NCBI RefSeq assembly: GCF_001949145.1
Contig: NW_019091416.1
Coordinates: forward strand, 563,406 to 627,405
DNA from: Acanthaster planci
Taxonomy: Eukaryota; Echinodermata; Asteroidea; Valvatida; Acanthasteridae
Direction: 5' to 3'
Length of the DNA stretch: 64,000 nucleotides
Shown here piece after piece: positions 1 to 12,080 of this stretch. The notes beneath the pieces are model-generated. The model saw only the letters and a list, made by a program, of their open reading frames with translations. It was not told where the DNA came from and did no database searches. The translations under genes were made by a program, and so were the position numbers. Positions within the stretch are counted from its first letter, which is position 1. Every line of letters starts with the position of its first letter.

Positions 1-915
1 CTGTAACATAAAACTAAAGGTTTGTAATGAATTTTTTTTTTGTATTTTGTCAAATTTAACTTTTGAACTAAAGGTAAGCATTGACGTGTAAATATCCAGT
101 AGCAGAAAATTGATTTTTTTTTCGATGCTGTATATTTGCAAGCAGTTTCGACCAGACAACCATGACTGTGTGTGACGTGTTTGTTCTCGCATCTTAAATT
201 CTCCGTAAAGTTTTGGATGCTCAATCAACAAATGTTTTATGACGAAATTCCTTCCTGTTAATGTTATGATGGAATGTTTTCTTACAGTTGTTTAGAAATG
301 CATCTTGCGGTATTCATTTTGCTTTGGCCTTAGTGTAGTTAGATGGGGTTACCAACTGAAAAGCCATTGAGAACATCTAAAATATTTACAAAAAGTGCCC
401 CTATTGTTTTATTGCAGAGTTATACTAAAAAACTTTATGGTTAATTTTTAGCGTTTGATAGAGATTTTAGTGTTTGTCGTTTTTACTGAAAATATTGTCC
501 TGTCGGTGAATGTGTAAAAGGTGAAAGATCCATTTTTACTGCATAAGTAGTGCCTTTTTTTCTTGAGATAGGTTCCCATTTTAATATTAATATAGTGCCA
601 ATAGTTAAGTTTGTTATATGGATGTTTTTCATGCTGCTGTTTCACGCTGAATAATTGAAGACTTTTATGTGCAACTCGGACACAGAATACATCATCGGTG
701 TTTTCACCAAGTGACAAAAACCCTTAACATGCAAAGCAGACATTCCAAGATCACGTGTTTGAAGTACCCCCCATGACACATTTTCGCCGCCTTTTGTTGC
801 TAAGGATTCCAGGAGTGTTGTGAACAGTCATGGAATGTAAGAGTTTGAAACAAAGGCTTATCCACATCATTTGCAGAATTTTTTTTTCAATTACACAATA
901 ATTCATTATAATAAA
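1..915 (+). other. 3' untranslated region of an off-window LITAF-family gene (inferred)
   Basis: No coding sequence is supported here. Bases 1-505 align along their whole length with bases 8452-8975, which lie just after the stop codon of LITAF copy 1. Shared blocks include the stretch ending 'agcagaaaattgattttttt', the 'tttgcaagcagtt' block and 'tttattgcagagtt'. The simplest reading is that this is the 3' untranslated region of another tandem LITAF copy whose coding exons lie left of the window. An AATAAA at 910-915 is a possible polyadenylation signal. The homology is seen directly; the gene is inferred. Confidence 0.6.
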
Positions 916-1625
916 ACCTTTTCACCTCGTGAAAACGGCAAATTTTTTGATGTCTTACTTTTCTCTTTCACACTGTGCACACTTTGTGCCTATGAAAATA
1001 TGTTTACATATTTGTTACATTTCGAGACCCACGCTAAATTTTATGTTCAACATCGTTCGCGCACATGCTCACGCTGGCACCCCGATTCGCGCAGAACATC
1101 GTGAAACAAATATAGAGACCGAACTTTATATGAAAGTAAACATTTTCCTTTGTAACCGTGCCAAATGTTCTTTGAATCATCGGGACTTAAATCGCAGAAA
1201 AACTCTCGATTAAAAATGACTGATTTTCCAGATTTTTGTCACTGAAAACACCGACGACCTGTACACCACCAACATGTTAACTTTTACGTATTTATAATCA
1301 TATTTTTCTTCGTATACCGTAACTAATCCATCCTCTTTAATTCTTTTAACCAGTTAGTTAATTCACAAGGATTTTAAACAACGCCAAAAAATAAAACATT
1401 TTAATCACCGGATACTTTGCTTTAACTTTTGATTTGTCACGGAGTTGTATCGTTGTACTTCTGAAATAAGCAATAGAATGCCCGTGCAAGAACACCCTTG
1501 GAAAACTTACAACCATGTGTCTTTCTTTTGTCGCTTGGGAGGTTGACTTCAACTCGGGGCTGAGAGTGGCCCGTTTTCCCCACTGGAATTGAGGGGAGGA
1601 AGGGGATAGAACACCTGCCCAATTC

Positions 1626-1850
1626 TCAAGTCGATGTTTTTTTAAAGTGATGTACATATTTTGAGTTAAGTAAAAGGCGAAGCAATTCCCACATCGTTGG
1701 TGGTCCCGGCAGTGTGTCCCTGAACACTTGCGCTGGAGCGATTGAGCACAAGAAGTAATCAAAAATCGACGTCGCTGCTCGAACGATGGTTTGACTGTCG
1801 CGGCTCTTATTTCGGACATGAACAAATTTTGGAAATTGCTTGTTTTCATG
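1626..1850 (+). repeat. Duplicated upstream block of the LITAF array (copy A)
   Basis: This block matches 11898-12080 in the same orientation. Examples are 'gaagcaattcccacatc' against 'gaagcaatttccacatc', a shared 'ccggcagtgt', and 'gaacaaattttggaa' against 'gaacaaatttttggaa'. It is an anchor showing that the tandem duplication reaches beyond the coding exons. Function unknown. Confidence 0.55.
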
Positions 1851-3389
1851 GCTCAATGTATGCCTAAATGCATCTTTACAAACTAACTGATCAAACTCTA
1901 AAATCAGCTTCATCGCAGTAACTATTAATAATAATTGCACTTGTGTTCGAAGTATGAAAACGTTGGAGAAGGTTTACTGAACATTCTATTCTCTACCGAA
2001 CTCGTGACAGTAATGATTCTGCAAGTACAGACAGATACGGATGAAGTATGTGTTGAGACTAAGTTGATGCGGAACATCGAGTTGCTGTTACTACAAGTTG
2101 ACATTCTTTTCAGGTTAACAATGTGTGGTTTAGTATTTGTTTATTACAAATAGAATTAAGTTCCTTTCCTAAGCAATTTTTGTAAGTTTTCCTGGAAATC
2201 TGAGCAGAATATGTTCAGCGTGCATTGTTTATTTCTAATTGTTGATTAAAAAAAAAGTAAAAATGACAAAGCTGTACTTTAAGGACCGGACTCAAAATAA
2301 TAATTATTAGAATGAATTCTTGTTTTCGTAGTCCTGCTATGATTTTTCCTGGTCATGTCGTTTTGTTTTCTAGTTTCGTTAATTTTTTTGGACAGCTCCA
2401 CTTGGATCTTTATGTATTGTCTCTTTTGTCGTGTAAATTTAAAAACGTGCATGCCACGCTTCTCAGGCAGAATAGTGTACGAGCCTTTGCTCTATGGACG
2501 GACATTGTGCCGTGAGTTGGCGCCGTGATATAGAAGGGGAGAGGTTCGTAGGTAAAAAAAGCTATTGCCAGGCGTAGCTCAGAAGACTTATCACAAAATG
2601 CAGATATCATGAATGTACGATTAGCTATCATCAGGTGAAACGGTTCAGTGTGGATGGCGCCCTTCATCCCTTCATTCTTCCTAGAGTGAATCAACTTGGG
2701 GAGGGGGAGGCATTGTATACTTGTTGACACGGAATAGCGTCAACACCATTGCATTAACCTTTTGCGAGTACTTCATGGTTAGTATGCCCCGCTCCGAAAG
2801 TTTCGTTGCACTTGCCAATTTTCATGTCCGTTGCTGCTGGGAGTATAACAAGAAAATGAAAGATGTCGCAGATTTATCGTCTGTACGGTAAAATGGGTGA
2901 CGCTGCGTAGAAATCCAATGAAGGGCTGCCTGAACAAAGGTAAATCCTCTTGTATTGTAAGACAGGTGCTATTATATTTTTTTCGGTAATCCATTTCACC
3001 ATAGTGATAATCGTGAAAGGTGCACCAGGACCGGCAGGCTACGTGATGAATAGAAATTAGAATGTGATTGTGTACGACGTCGGTACAACTGCACACGTAC
3101 AGGTCTTGATCACGGAGCAAGGAACAAACTCTATCAAGCTAGGGAGTTACTTATGAGGCAGGTAGGTACGTATTACCAGGCCTCTATGAAATTATGCATT
3201 AAATCTACTGTTAAACGTTTCTTGCATCCGTGTCGTTAAAAGCCCACTTAAAGGTATGTATAATGGTACGTTTGCAAGAGTATGTTCATAGTCCCTACCA
3301 TGAGTAACTCCAACCTATACGCTCATGTCATAACATTTGGAAGTTCGCCTACGGCTTAGCTGGAGCCGCGAACTTGCCTTATTGTTATT

Positions 3390-3640
3390 TATAGACCGAT
3401 TGCGCCAGCTAAGTCACGTGACCTTTAATGGCATTAAATATCAACAAACGCGGCGTCCACTAACAAATATAAGTATCACTTACCAAAAATAAAGCCGAGA
3501 GTAGGTACCGTACTCAGACTACTGATGGGTACTATACTGTAACTTGCTGTGTTGTTTGTAAACAACACCCAAACACACATTACTGTTGGGTTGATACCCA
3601 TTATAAGTTCACGTGATTTAGCTGGCACAATTGGTCTATT
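3390..3640. repeat. Short foldback (MITE-like) element with CACGTG in each arm
   Basis: The left arm, about 38 bases from 3391, runs 'atagaccgattgcgccagct' and on into GTCACGTGAC. It is the near-perfect reverse complement of the right arm at about 3603-3640. The roughly 170-base centre shows no coding potential. Arm length and overall size fit a non-autonomous hairpin element. No target duplication could be assigned. Confidence 0.6.
3413..3422. promoter_or_regulatory. GTCACGTGAC E-box (CLEAR-type palindrome), candidate only
   Basis: A perfect ten-base palindrome GTCACGTGAC lies in the left arm of the hairpin, and a degenerate TTCACGTGAT lies in the right arm. In vertebrates this decamer is the consensus bound by TFEB/MITF-type factors at lysosomal genes. 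It sits about 3.5 kb before LITAF copy 1. Any regulatory role is inference from sequence alone. Confidence 0.2.
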
Positions 3641-6104
3641 ACATTTAATCAAATTTGAAGACCCCATTTCTGGTCTACATGTAGTCTGACTCTCCCCATT
3701 ATACTCTCCCCAAATACAAAAACCCACCCTATTATGGTCGGTTGACATTTCACAAAGCAAAATCATTACCTGAAAGTGGAACAAATTTTACTTCAATGCG
3801 GAAAAAATAGATATTTGGGGCCCAATTTCTGGATTACTGTCGCCAAGCCGCCATTAATGGGACGCGTGACGTACCGATTATCATGTCACTTGTATATTCG
3901 ATGCGTTGCAAGCCGGTGCGTCACGAAACGAAAAAGTCGTCCTGTATACGCCATAAACAAATTTACTCGGATCGACTGATACGTGGACTTACTCCTGCGC
4001 GGACCAACTCGTATGCCAAATATTGTGTACCAGCCAGGGGCGTGGCAAAGTCATTTTCTTGGGGGATGAGGCACAGTCAATAGAAAAACTGACTTATAAC
4101 TTGTTCGCCAACCTCGTGTCGTACTAAATGAAATCCGTTGTACCCTGACATACTTCCAGGGACACGCTTATGGCCAATGTGTCTCTTTTATGTACCCATT
4201 TTGCATTCATTTACCAACTGAAGCTCTTGCTGTTTGCTGACTGGAATTAATTATTTGGGGGCATCCCCACACCCCCGGTCGCGAAGCCCCAGACTCCAGC
4301 CTAGTATACGACACGTGCGAGGATGTGTGTCTTTACCTTGTTGCGTGCTAAAAGTCTATGAATTTAGGGCACTGTTGCTTTTTAAACTTATCACTATTTT
4401 CATTAATGAAAAATTGAACAAGAAAATGGCAAGCCATCATGTAGTAAAAAAATATTGGCTCTATCTTGTAATACAAGTTGTATTTATATTTCTTGACTAT
4501 CACATTTGTAATTGTGACATTTTGAATTTTTGTACTGTTCTTTAAAATTTGAGTAGGTTTATGGATAAAGCAAATGGAAATCTCTCTTTCTCATTTTTAA
4601 ATTTGTGGCTCAGAGCAGAGCTGTTTTTGGGGGTGGGGTGGCCGTGGATGCATGCTATGCTGCTAAGAGCTGTGTCAAAGAATAGCAAAAATAGCAAAGA
4701 AGCTGCTTTGGATATAAATTGTCTTTGCACTTGAAATCATTTCTTTACTCGGAGTTACTATAGTCTATCGAACGAAAACTGGGTATTGCATCTGGACATG
4801 TCATGCGCTCGTGCATCGCTCGAGCTGCGCACGAGTTGGATGGGTGGTGCACAATGTACATGTACATGTAGTTGGCTTGGGTACGACGGTTTGCGCAAAC
4901 CACAGCATGGTGCACGGATGAATAAAAACACACGAGTCGATCGGTGCATACGAGCCTCTTTTGTAAGAGTTGACTGCATGCAACATTAATGTGACCTAGT
5001 AGTCTAGGCATATATGATTGTCTTGTCTTTCACTGTACACGGAAAGCTTCATTTGTTTTGGGGCGTCTTCCAATTAGACAAATGTCCCTCAAAAATGTAT
5101 GTCACGAGGGGGAGTTGACCCCCGAACTCCCCCTCTGGGTCTGTGGCATGCCTATGATAGATGATTGCTACACTGAATTATATTTCTCGATTGCATCAAC
5201 GACTTGATAAGCAAGTTTAATTTTGACCCGCTTTGAAGAGCAGGATCATTATGCAAGCCGCTGTGACGCTGGCTTTCAGCGTTACATAATAGGGTTAGCT
5301 TAAGTAAACATGAGCCGTGGGCGCATAAAATGATGAATGGAGACTCGGAAACAGCAATTGGTGGCATGTTCATGGATCCATAGAGCTTGGAACATCGTGT
5401 ACATGAAGTACTATAATTCGAATTACTGGCAACGTTCGATACGGGTAGGTCTTAAAATTTATGCAAAATGAGTCTATAATTGAACTAAATTTTTAAAATA
5501 ATTGTGCATACATTTCGATGCACGTTGGCTCCATTGACGCGTATACAACCATACGTGGACTTCGAAGCGATGGAAATAGGTTGGAGCATGGAGGAAGAAA
5601 TAATAGTTCCTGCTACCTTCATAAGCTTATCGCAATACTGCATGGATGGTTGCTCAACAGACTGTGGAAAGGCATTGTGGGAAGGCAAAACCTTCCCATG
5701 ATGCCTTTATACTATTGTGCAAAATCACTCTTCTAGTATTAGCAATAAGGCTTATGGTTGGAGTTTTCTTTTCATTCGAATATTAATCATTCTAAAGAAA
5801 AGTGCGAGTGCCGGTACACGAATGGTGCTTTTTGTTTAAGTTTGAATACGGATTCCTTATGAACCAAAAAGAAAGAAAAAGAAAGACGAGATTCCTTACA
5901 CCGTGCCTCTCTGCATGACGCGTATATCTTCGTTTTCCCCTTGAAATTCCAATGGAACCTCTTTTTTGTTGACTGTCCACTACCGACTGGCCAAACCTTT
6001 GATACTCTTATGTCTATTTTCAAACTATATTTTGATCACGTATGATGAATGTTGGTGTCGAATGGCACTTCTTGCACGCCGTACCACTTCTTTTTGTACT
6101 TTAC

Positions 6105-6300
6105 TGGCAACACAGTCGCCAGTAGAATACTGTTAATGATTTACAGTAATTTTTCTCACGGTAAATCGCTGTCATTTATTGGACAGTAACTTACCGTAAA
6201 AATAACAGTAACTTATCTCAATTAACTACATTAATTTGATGCAGACATTAGACACAGCAAGTTACCGTTTTCATTGATTACTGGTTCATTATACATGTTT
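6105..6300. repeat. Dispersed repeat, copy A (pair with 30690-30890)
   Basis: An ACTGTAAA/TTACAGT-rich stretch with the block order gccagta..tactgt, gtaaatc..tgtca, cagtaa, aactacattaa, and gattac..tggttcatt. The same order and similar spacing recur at about 30690-30890. Too diverged to classify; no coding potential. Confidence 0.45.
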
Positions 6301-6961
6301 ATTTAGATGTACGTTCTGTTGATAATGGATTGTTTTACTTTTATCTACTGAACTAGTTTTCTGGGGCCAGTGTACTTAAATTTGAACTAATTTCCTTGCC
6401 CAATTTCATGTTTAAAATAGTACTTTTCAATAAGGACCTTTTGATGCAATTTTTCAGTAAGGACCTTTCAGCACTGACACGACGTAATACAGTCCATTTC
6501 ACTTTGGCTTGAAAAGAATTACATATTGGCCGTTATATTTTTTGGTGTCACGTGTATACATCAAGTTTACCTTTTTTCCAAACCAGCATTTTTACTACCA
6601 CAAATCAACGCAACCAACTTCAGTCAACATTGAGGTTTCTTCAATTTTGCTCCTATAATGTGGAAATCGATGTTACAGATGTAAATACCTGAAAGGTTCC
6701 AAAATACCTTTTTAAAATAGCAAAACCAAAACTAAAAATACGGTTATAAATTGAACAGAATGGCGTATTTTCTAGGTTGTAACTGTTGTAGTAAAGAATT
6801 GCATTTCATTGCATAGACCCTACATGCTTAACCCTATAACCCCCATGGTGAATGTAAAAACTTTTTGAAATTGTACGATTGAGGACCGTCAGGTTTAAAC
6901 ACTTAAAATTTCGATTTTGTGTTTGTCTTTTTTCTTATTGCAGATTAAAAGTTGAATTGCG

Positions 6962-8253
6962 ATGGAATTAGAGACCAAGGATCCCAACCCACCCGCCGTG
7001 GGCGGCCAACAACAGATGCCTACAGGTATGCAATGATATGCATGTATATACCGTAAAAAGATATGCACGATAATATTTGTACTTGTTAATGCTGTCAAAA
7101 ATTCTAAGCTAATGGACGAAAGTTTTAGCGATTTTTGATTTGGTACATGTAACGTTTTGCCTGTATAGGACTATTTTGAACAAATAATGTAAAAGCGAAA
7201 AATTGATGCAATTTTAGTAAGATCTTCACTTCCATTTCTCACGTGTGTTCTGCAGTCATGAAATTTCAGTCTTTCCCCTAAAGTAGTGAGCTCACTGCGA
7301 TGCTTCAGAAACACTTTCATTTGCTTTTGTAGCGTACCCACAAGAGCAACCCCTTGCCTATCCATCCCAAGCCCCCCCAGCCTATTCGACCCTACATCAG
7401 CCGTACGGTCCAGGACAGCCGGTGGTGGTCACCCATCCTGGAGTACCGCAACCGTCCGCGCCTGACGGCCCGACCGTGACATTGCCCCCTCCGGAAGGAA
7501 CGACCTATGTCACCGTGCCGATGCAGATGTTCCCGTCCGAGCCCAGGATCATGCAGTGCACCAGCTGCGGGAAAAACATCACCACCGAGATCCAAAAAGA
7601 AAACGGCGATGCAGTCTGGGTGATGGTCATATGGATATGCCTCGTGACGTAAGTGATCCTCTAGAATAGTCCCACCTAAAATATTAAGGAAAGCACCTAA
7701 ATAGCTTTTGTCATCGTCAACATCCTCTTCACACCTCAACGCCTCCATATACAATATAAGCAGCTTCATCAATGGAACCTCCAGTCTCCTGACGACGCAC
7801 AGAGCATACTTTATGCTTATGCTTATAGTGTCGAAACGTGGAGTACCCTCCGGTTCTTTTCAGAACCACACACGCTCATGAAAGAGATATCCTTTCATGG
7901 CCGCTACCGCAAACCTCTATTTGGTCTGTCCCCCAAATGAAGAAGTAGGTCAGAAACTGTGAGAGTAAATGTTTCTGTTGGTCTTTGTTGGTGCCGGTTG
8001 CACACGTCTATGCTGCATACTTGACATCATCACCAGTGCTGCTCATCAATTGAATTTTGCATGGTATTTAGAGAAGGTGAATGTGTACTCTTACTTCGAT
8101 CAATTTCTTTTAATTTCCAGGGTTTGGTGTTGCTTGTGGCCCCTCGCTTTTATCCCGTGTTGCATTCCCAGCCTGAAAGACACCGTTCACAGCTGCCCTG
8201 AGTGCAAGTGCACGCTAGGAAAACACTCGCCGGGCGGAGCCGGCAATTTGTAA
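6962..8253 (+). CDS. LITAF: LITAF-domain protein, tandem copy 1 (3 coding exons, 170 aa)
   Basis: Coding exons are 6962-7025, 7333-7648 and 8121-8253 (join phases 1 and 2), giving 513 nt and 170 residues. The proline-rich N-terminus carries a PPAY (residues 36-39, PPxY type, a WW/NEDD4-family ligand) and a PSAP (62-65, TSG101 ligand). The C-terminal LITAF domain has C97-x2-C100, a hydrophobic Trp/Leu/Ile/Pro stretch that inserts in the membrane in this family, and then HSCPEC (C152, C155). The two CxxC pairs together bind zinc. Known LITAF/CDIP proteins are monotopic membrane proteins of late endosomes and lysosomes that connect with ESCRT and ubiquitin ligases. The start is the first ATG after the acceptor at 6943, so a non-coding 5' exon is likely. 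All splice sites are GT/AG and the frame is open throughout. Which vertebrate paralog is closest (LITAF, CDIP1, LITAFD) cannot be decided here. Confidence 0.93.
7784..7918 (-). repeat. Dispersed repeat in intron 2 of LITAF copy 1
   Basis: About 135 bases whose reverse complement matches 63362-63480. Shared parts are the block at the ctcctgacgacg end, 'gagtaccctccggttctttt' with 'cagaacc', 'gctca..aaagaga', and 'gctaccgcaaacctct'. The ggttcttttcagaacc core is itself a short palindrome and also occurs in the hairpin at 20949-21155. Non-coding mobile-element remnant. Confidence 0.6.
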
Positions 8254-9257
8254 CGGTTTATTGCACTTCGAGTCTTAATTTTATTGTGGAGAATTTAGTT
8301 TTGTTTTTGGAAGTTTATGATAGGTATGAGTCAGCGTTCAAGAATAATTCCAAAGATATCCCATCAGAAGGGGTTGAGAAGTGAGAAACGTCTTACTGCT
8401 CGTGCGTAAAGTCCAAATTTGTGTTCTCTGAGAAAATATATTTGCTGAAGACTGTAAAACAAAACGAAAGGTTCGTAATGGCTTTGTTTTCAATTTTATT
8501 CAAATTTAACTTTCGTACTAAAAGTAAGCGTAAAATGTGTGAAAAGCAAGTAGCAGAAAATTGATTTTTTTTTTCGATGCTGTGTATTTGCAAGCAGTTC
8601 CGAGCAGACAACCATTATTGTCTGCGGCGTGTTTCTTTTCACATCTTCAATTCTCCATATTGTTTTGGATGCTTAATCGACAAAGGTTTTGGGATGAAGT
8701 TTCTTCCTGCTAACGCGGTGGTTAAAAACAACATTTTCTGCAGTTTTTAGAAATGCATCTTGCAATTTTGATCTTGCTGTGAGTGTGAGTGTCACAGTGT
8801 TTGCCAATTTTGATTTTGGATGTACATAGGTCAGTAAATTCATAGAGTATATGAATAGTTACGAAAAGTGCAGCAATTCTTTTATTGCAGAGTTTTATTC
8901 AAAGAACTGTATGGTAACCTTTTAGTGTTTGTAAGAGATTTTAGTGCTTGTTATTTTTACTGAAAGTAATGTCCTTGTTGAAAATTGAAGTAAACTGTTG
9001 GCTGCCTTTGTTTGATTTACTGTTGTCATTTTAGGAACTTTTAGAGGCATATTGTTTTAAAATGTTGGTAATTTATTTTTAAATAATTTCTTTTATAAAT
9101 GTTTTGTGTTTGTGTTTTACGATTAACTACATTTTGATGAGAATATGTTGTTCGCCCGTAATAGTTTCAGTGATATATTACTTTTAATAAATTGTTTCGT
9201 AAATGGTTTTGGTGTTCGTTTTGTGTTTTATTATTTAATTTTTAATAAGAAAATAAA
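8254..9257 (+). other. 3' untranslated region of LITAF copy 1 (inferred extent)
   Basis: Non-coding AT-rich DNA directly after the stop codon. Part of it, 8452-8975, matches window bases 1-505, consistent with duplicated 3' untranslated regions. Candidate polyadenylation signals AATAAA are at 9186-9191 and 9252-9257. The true end of the transcript is not visible. Confidence 0.5.
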
Positions 9258-9694
9258 GTTTGCTCGTAATTGTTTATTTTTTAAAATTAATTTTGGGCCT
9301 TTTGGCCGCCCATAACCACGGCTCCGAACAACATTGGAATCGGACTTTGGCAAGAGCCTGCAGCCATGTTAAGACCAGTCGCAAGACCAGTCACGAGTAA
9401 GAGGGTGAACAATGACGAGAATTTTTTCCCCAGTTCATAAATCATTTATAGCTTATGACTGCAATTCAGACTAGAGGTCGTCTGAGGTCTTACGATGGTG
9501 ACTCGGAGGTCTCGACCACAAAGTTCACGCTGTAATCCACCGAAACTGTAACGTCATTCTCACAAAATATTGAGATCTGCCATTTAAGTAACTACGCTAA
9601 AGGTAGTACTTTAGTTTCCAGATGTTTGAATAATTTCTCTGCTGTCTTGGCCCGTTAAGTGAAGTGCATGAAGTGAAAAAATACATGTCTGTGG

Positions 9695-11807
9695 TATGGT
9701 GTACTATTTACGACACACATTTCTCTCTCTCTTTAGCCCCCCTCCAGGCGACGCAACTACACGACGCGACGGCACGACGGCTCCCTTGCGTCCTGCCGTC
9801 GGGTCGCACCGTCGCCTTCTTGCCATTACTTTTGTAAACACACGACGCGTCGCGTCGTGCGTCGCGTCGTGCCGTCGCCCGTCGCGTCGTGCTACTTTAG
9901 GTATTTTCCATGTTGCATTTTTTGCCGCTTAAACGTCGCCCCTTCCGTCGCCCGTCGCGTTGTGCTGTCGTGCGTCGCGCATTGTGTCGTGCATCGTGTC
10001 GCCTGAAGCACGACGCGACGCACGACACGNNNNNNNNNNNNNNNNNNNNNNNNNNNNNNNNNNNNNNNNNNNNNNNNNNNNNNNNNNNNNNNNNNNNNNN
10101 NNNNNNNNNNNNNNNNNNNNNNNNNNNNNNNNNNNNNNNNNNNNNNNNNNNNNNNNNNNNNNNNNNNNNNNNNNNNNNNNNNNNNNNNNNNNNNNNNNNN
10201 NNNNNNNNNNNNNNNNNNNNNNNNNNNNNNNNNNNNNNNNNNNNNNNNNNNNNNNNNNNNNNNNNNNNNNNNNNNNNNNNNNNNNNNNNNNNNNNNNNNN
10301 NNNNNNNNNNNNNNNNNNNNNNNNNNNNNNNNNNNNNNNNNNNNNNNNNNNNNNNNNNNNNNNNNNNNNNNNNNNNNNNNNNNNNNNNNNNNNNNNNNNN
10401 NNNNNNNNNNNNNNNNNNNNNNNNNNNNNNNNNNNNNNNNNNNNNNNNNNNNNNNNNNNNNNNNNNNNNNNNNNNNNNNNNNNNNNNNNNNNNNNNNNNN
10501 NNNNNNNNNNNNNNNNNNNNNNNNNNNNNNNNNNNNNNNNNNNNNNNNNNNNNNNNNNNNNNNNNNNNNNNNNNNNNNNNNNNNNNNNNNNNNNNNNNNN
10601 NNNNNNNNNNNNNNNNNNNNNNNNNNNNNNNNNNNNNNNNNNNNNNNNNNNNNNNNNNNNNNNNNNNNNNNNNNNNNNNNNNNNNNNNNNNNNNNNNNNN
10701 NNNNNNNNNNNNNNNNNNNNNNNNNNNNNNNNNNNNNNNNNNNNNNNNNNNNNNNNNNNNNNNNNNNNNNNNNNNNNNNNNNNNNNNNNNNNNNNNNNNN
10801 NNNNNNNNNNNNNNNNNNNNNNNCATTTTTTTTTCTTTTTGGATAAAATATGACAAAACTAATTCAATTTGATGAACAGATGAAAAAGCCCCCCCCCCCG
10901 AAAAAAATCAACGCCTGCGGCTCAGGGCATGTATTTTGCAAGCGCGTTGGACGGAAATAAGAGAAAACAAAAGAAATCATTGGCTGGGAAATTAAGGAGT
11001 GACGAATTCTGAGCTTGCAGTTTCCACTTATTTTGAGAAAGCAGTTCCTTTTTATTTGGATTTCCTTGTCCACTTTTACCATTTCTTTCAATAAAATATG
11101 ACTGAAATTAATCTCAATTAATGAATCGATGAGATAAAAACAATGAAAAATCAACACCAAAGAGCGAATAGCATGTACTTTGCAAGAAAGGTGAAAGAAA
11201 ACAGTAAAGGCGCCCTCTATAAACACTATGAAGTAAAGGGCAACTGAGCACACGACGCGTCGCGTCGTGCGTCGTGTCGTGCGTCGCGTCGTGCTTCAGG
11301 CGACGCGATGCACGACACAATGCACGACGCGACGGGCGACGGAAGGGGCGACGTTTAGGCGGCAAAAAATGCAACATGGAAAATACCTAAAGTAACACGA
11401 CGCGACGGGCGACGGCACGACGCGACGCACGACGCGACGCGTCGTGTGTACAAACGTAATGGCAAGAAGGCGACAGTGCAACCCGACGGCACGACGCAAG
11501 GGAGCCGTCGTGCCGTCGCGTCGTCTGGTCGCGTCGCCTGGAGGGAGGCTGAAGAGAGAGAGAAATGTTTGTCGTAAATAGTACACCATAGGCGACGTTT
11601 AGGCAGAAAAAATTGCAACAAGGAAAGGACGGGCGACAGCACGACACGACGCACGACGCGACGCGTCGTGTGCGTACAAAAGTAATGGCAAGAAGGCGAC
11701 GGTGCGACCCGACCCAAGGGAGCCGTCGTACCATCGCGTCGTGTAGTTGCATCGCCTGGAGGGGGCTAAAGAGAGAGAGAAATGTGTGTCGTAAATAGTA
11801 CACCATA
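9695..11807. mobile_element. Foldback element with CGACG-rich inverted arms, interrupted by an assembly gap
   Basis: The left end 'tatggtgtactatttacgac' (9695) reappears as reverse complement ending at 11590 and again at 11807. The left arm (9695-10029, then N) and the inner right arm (about 11250-11590) are reverse complements over some 340 bases: a CTCTCT run, a ctccaggcgacgc block, long runs of CGACGCGTCGCGTCGTGC-type palindromes, the sequence 'gtattttccatgttgcattt', then more CGACG runs. Positions 11591-11807 are a shortened second copy of the right arm. The visible centre (10824-11249) has no transposase-like reading frame but contains two diverged copies of a ~250-base unit (ataaaatatgac at about 10842 and 11092). 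Open frames across the N run are artefacts. Likely a non-autonomous foldback transposon. Confidence 0.75.
10030..10823. other. Assembly gap (794 N)
   Basis: A run of N inside the foldback element. The left arm stops in the middle of a CGACG palindrome, which suggests the assembler could not pass the hairpin. The true length of the missing part is unknown. Confidence 0.99.
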
Positions 11808-11897
11808 CTATGGCAACGGCAATGAAACTAGCTGTGTTTTATGCACTGTTCTCGTCTGATGTATCATTTTTAATACAATAGTTTTTAAAATTCTTCA

Positions 11898-12080
11898 GCC
11901 GATTTTTGTAATAGTAGTACACATATTGTGAGGTCAGTGAGACGTGAAGCAATTTCCACATCAATAGCAGCTCCGGCAGTGTTGAGGTTATCGATCAATG
12001 ATCAAACAAGGCAGATCCAGTATATTTTTGTTATTTTCGGGGTGGGAACAAATTTTTGGAATTTCTGTTCGTAAAATTTG
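11898..12080 (+). repeat. Duplicated upstream block of the LITAF array (copy B)
   Basis: Same-orientation match to 1626-1850 (see that entry). It lies just right of the foldback element. The distance from the duplicated 3' untranslated block to this anchor is about 2.9 kb here and about 1.1 kb in the first unit, so the foldback element probably inserted after the duplication. Confidence 0.55.

Larger units (their letters stand above)
916..6943. other. Intergenic DNA upstream of LITAF copy 1
   Basis: AT-rich, with no open reading frame showing codon bias or family resemblance; the longest, 163 codons on the minus strand at 1358-1849, looks random. It holds a block (1626-1850) duplicated at 11898-12080, a foldback hairpin at 3390-3640, short TACATG runs near 4856-4870, and at 6105-6300 one copy of a repeat also seen near 30690-30890. 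The acceptor-like cag at 6941-6943 suggests that a non-coding first exon of LITAF copy 1 lies somewhere in this interval, but I cannot place it. Confidence 0.5.

Noticed and set aside
1358-1849. 163-codon minus-strand open frame
   Set aside because: No recognisable domain, composition looks random, and part of it overlaps a duplicated non-coding block whose copy at 11898-12080 is not open in the same frame.
9897-10872. Long open frames of ~300-320 codons on both strands
   Set aside because: They consist almost entirely of N run through in translation; the real flanks are CGACG repeat, not coding.
11296-11806. Arg/Val/Ala/Ser-rich open frames of 97-139 codons on the minus strand
   Set aside because: They are translations of the foldback arm repeats (CGTCGCGTC) in several frames, with no start context, introns or family resemblance.
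9695-11807. CRISPR-like impression from repeated short palindromes
   Set aside because: Units are irregular and contiguous, without uniform spacers, and arms are inverted copies; the genome is an animal's.
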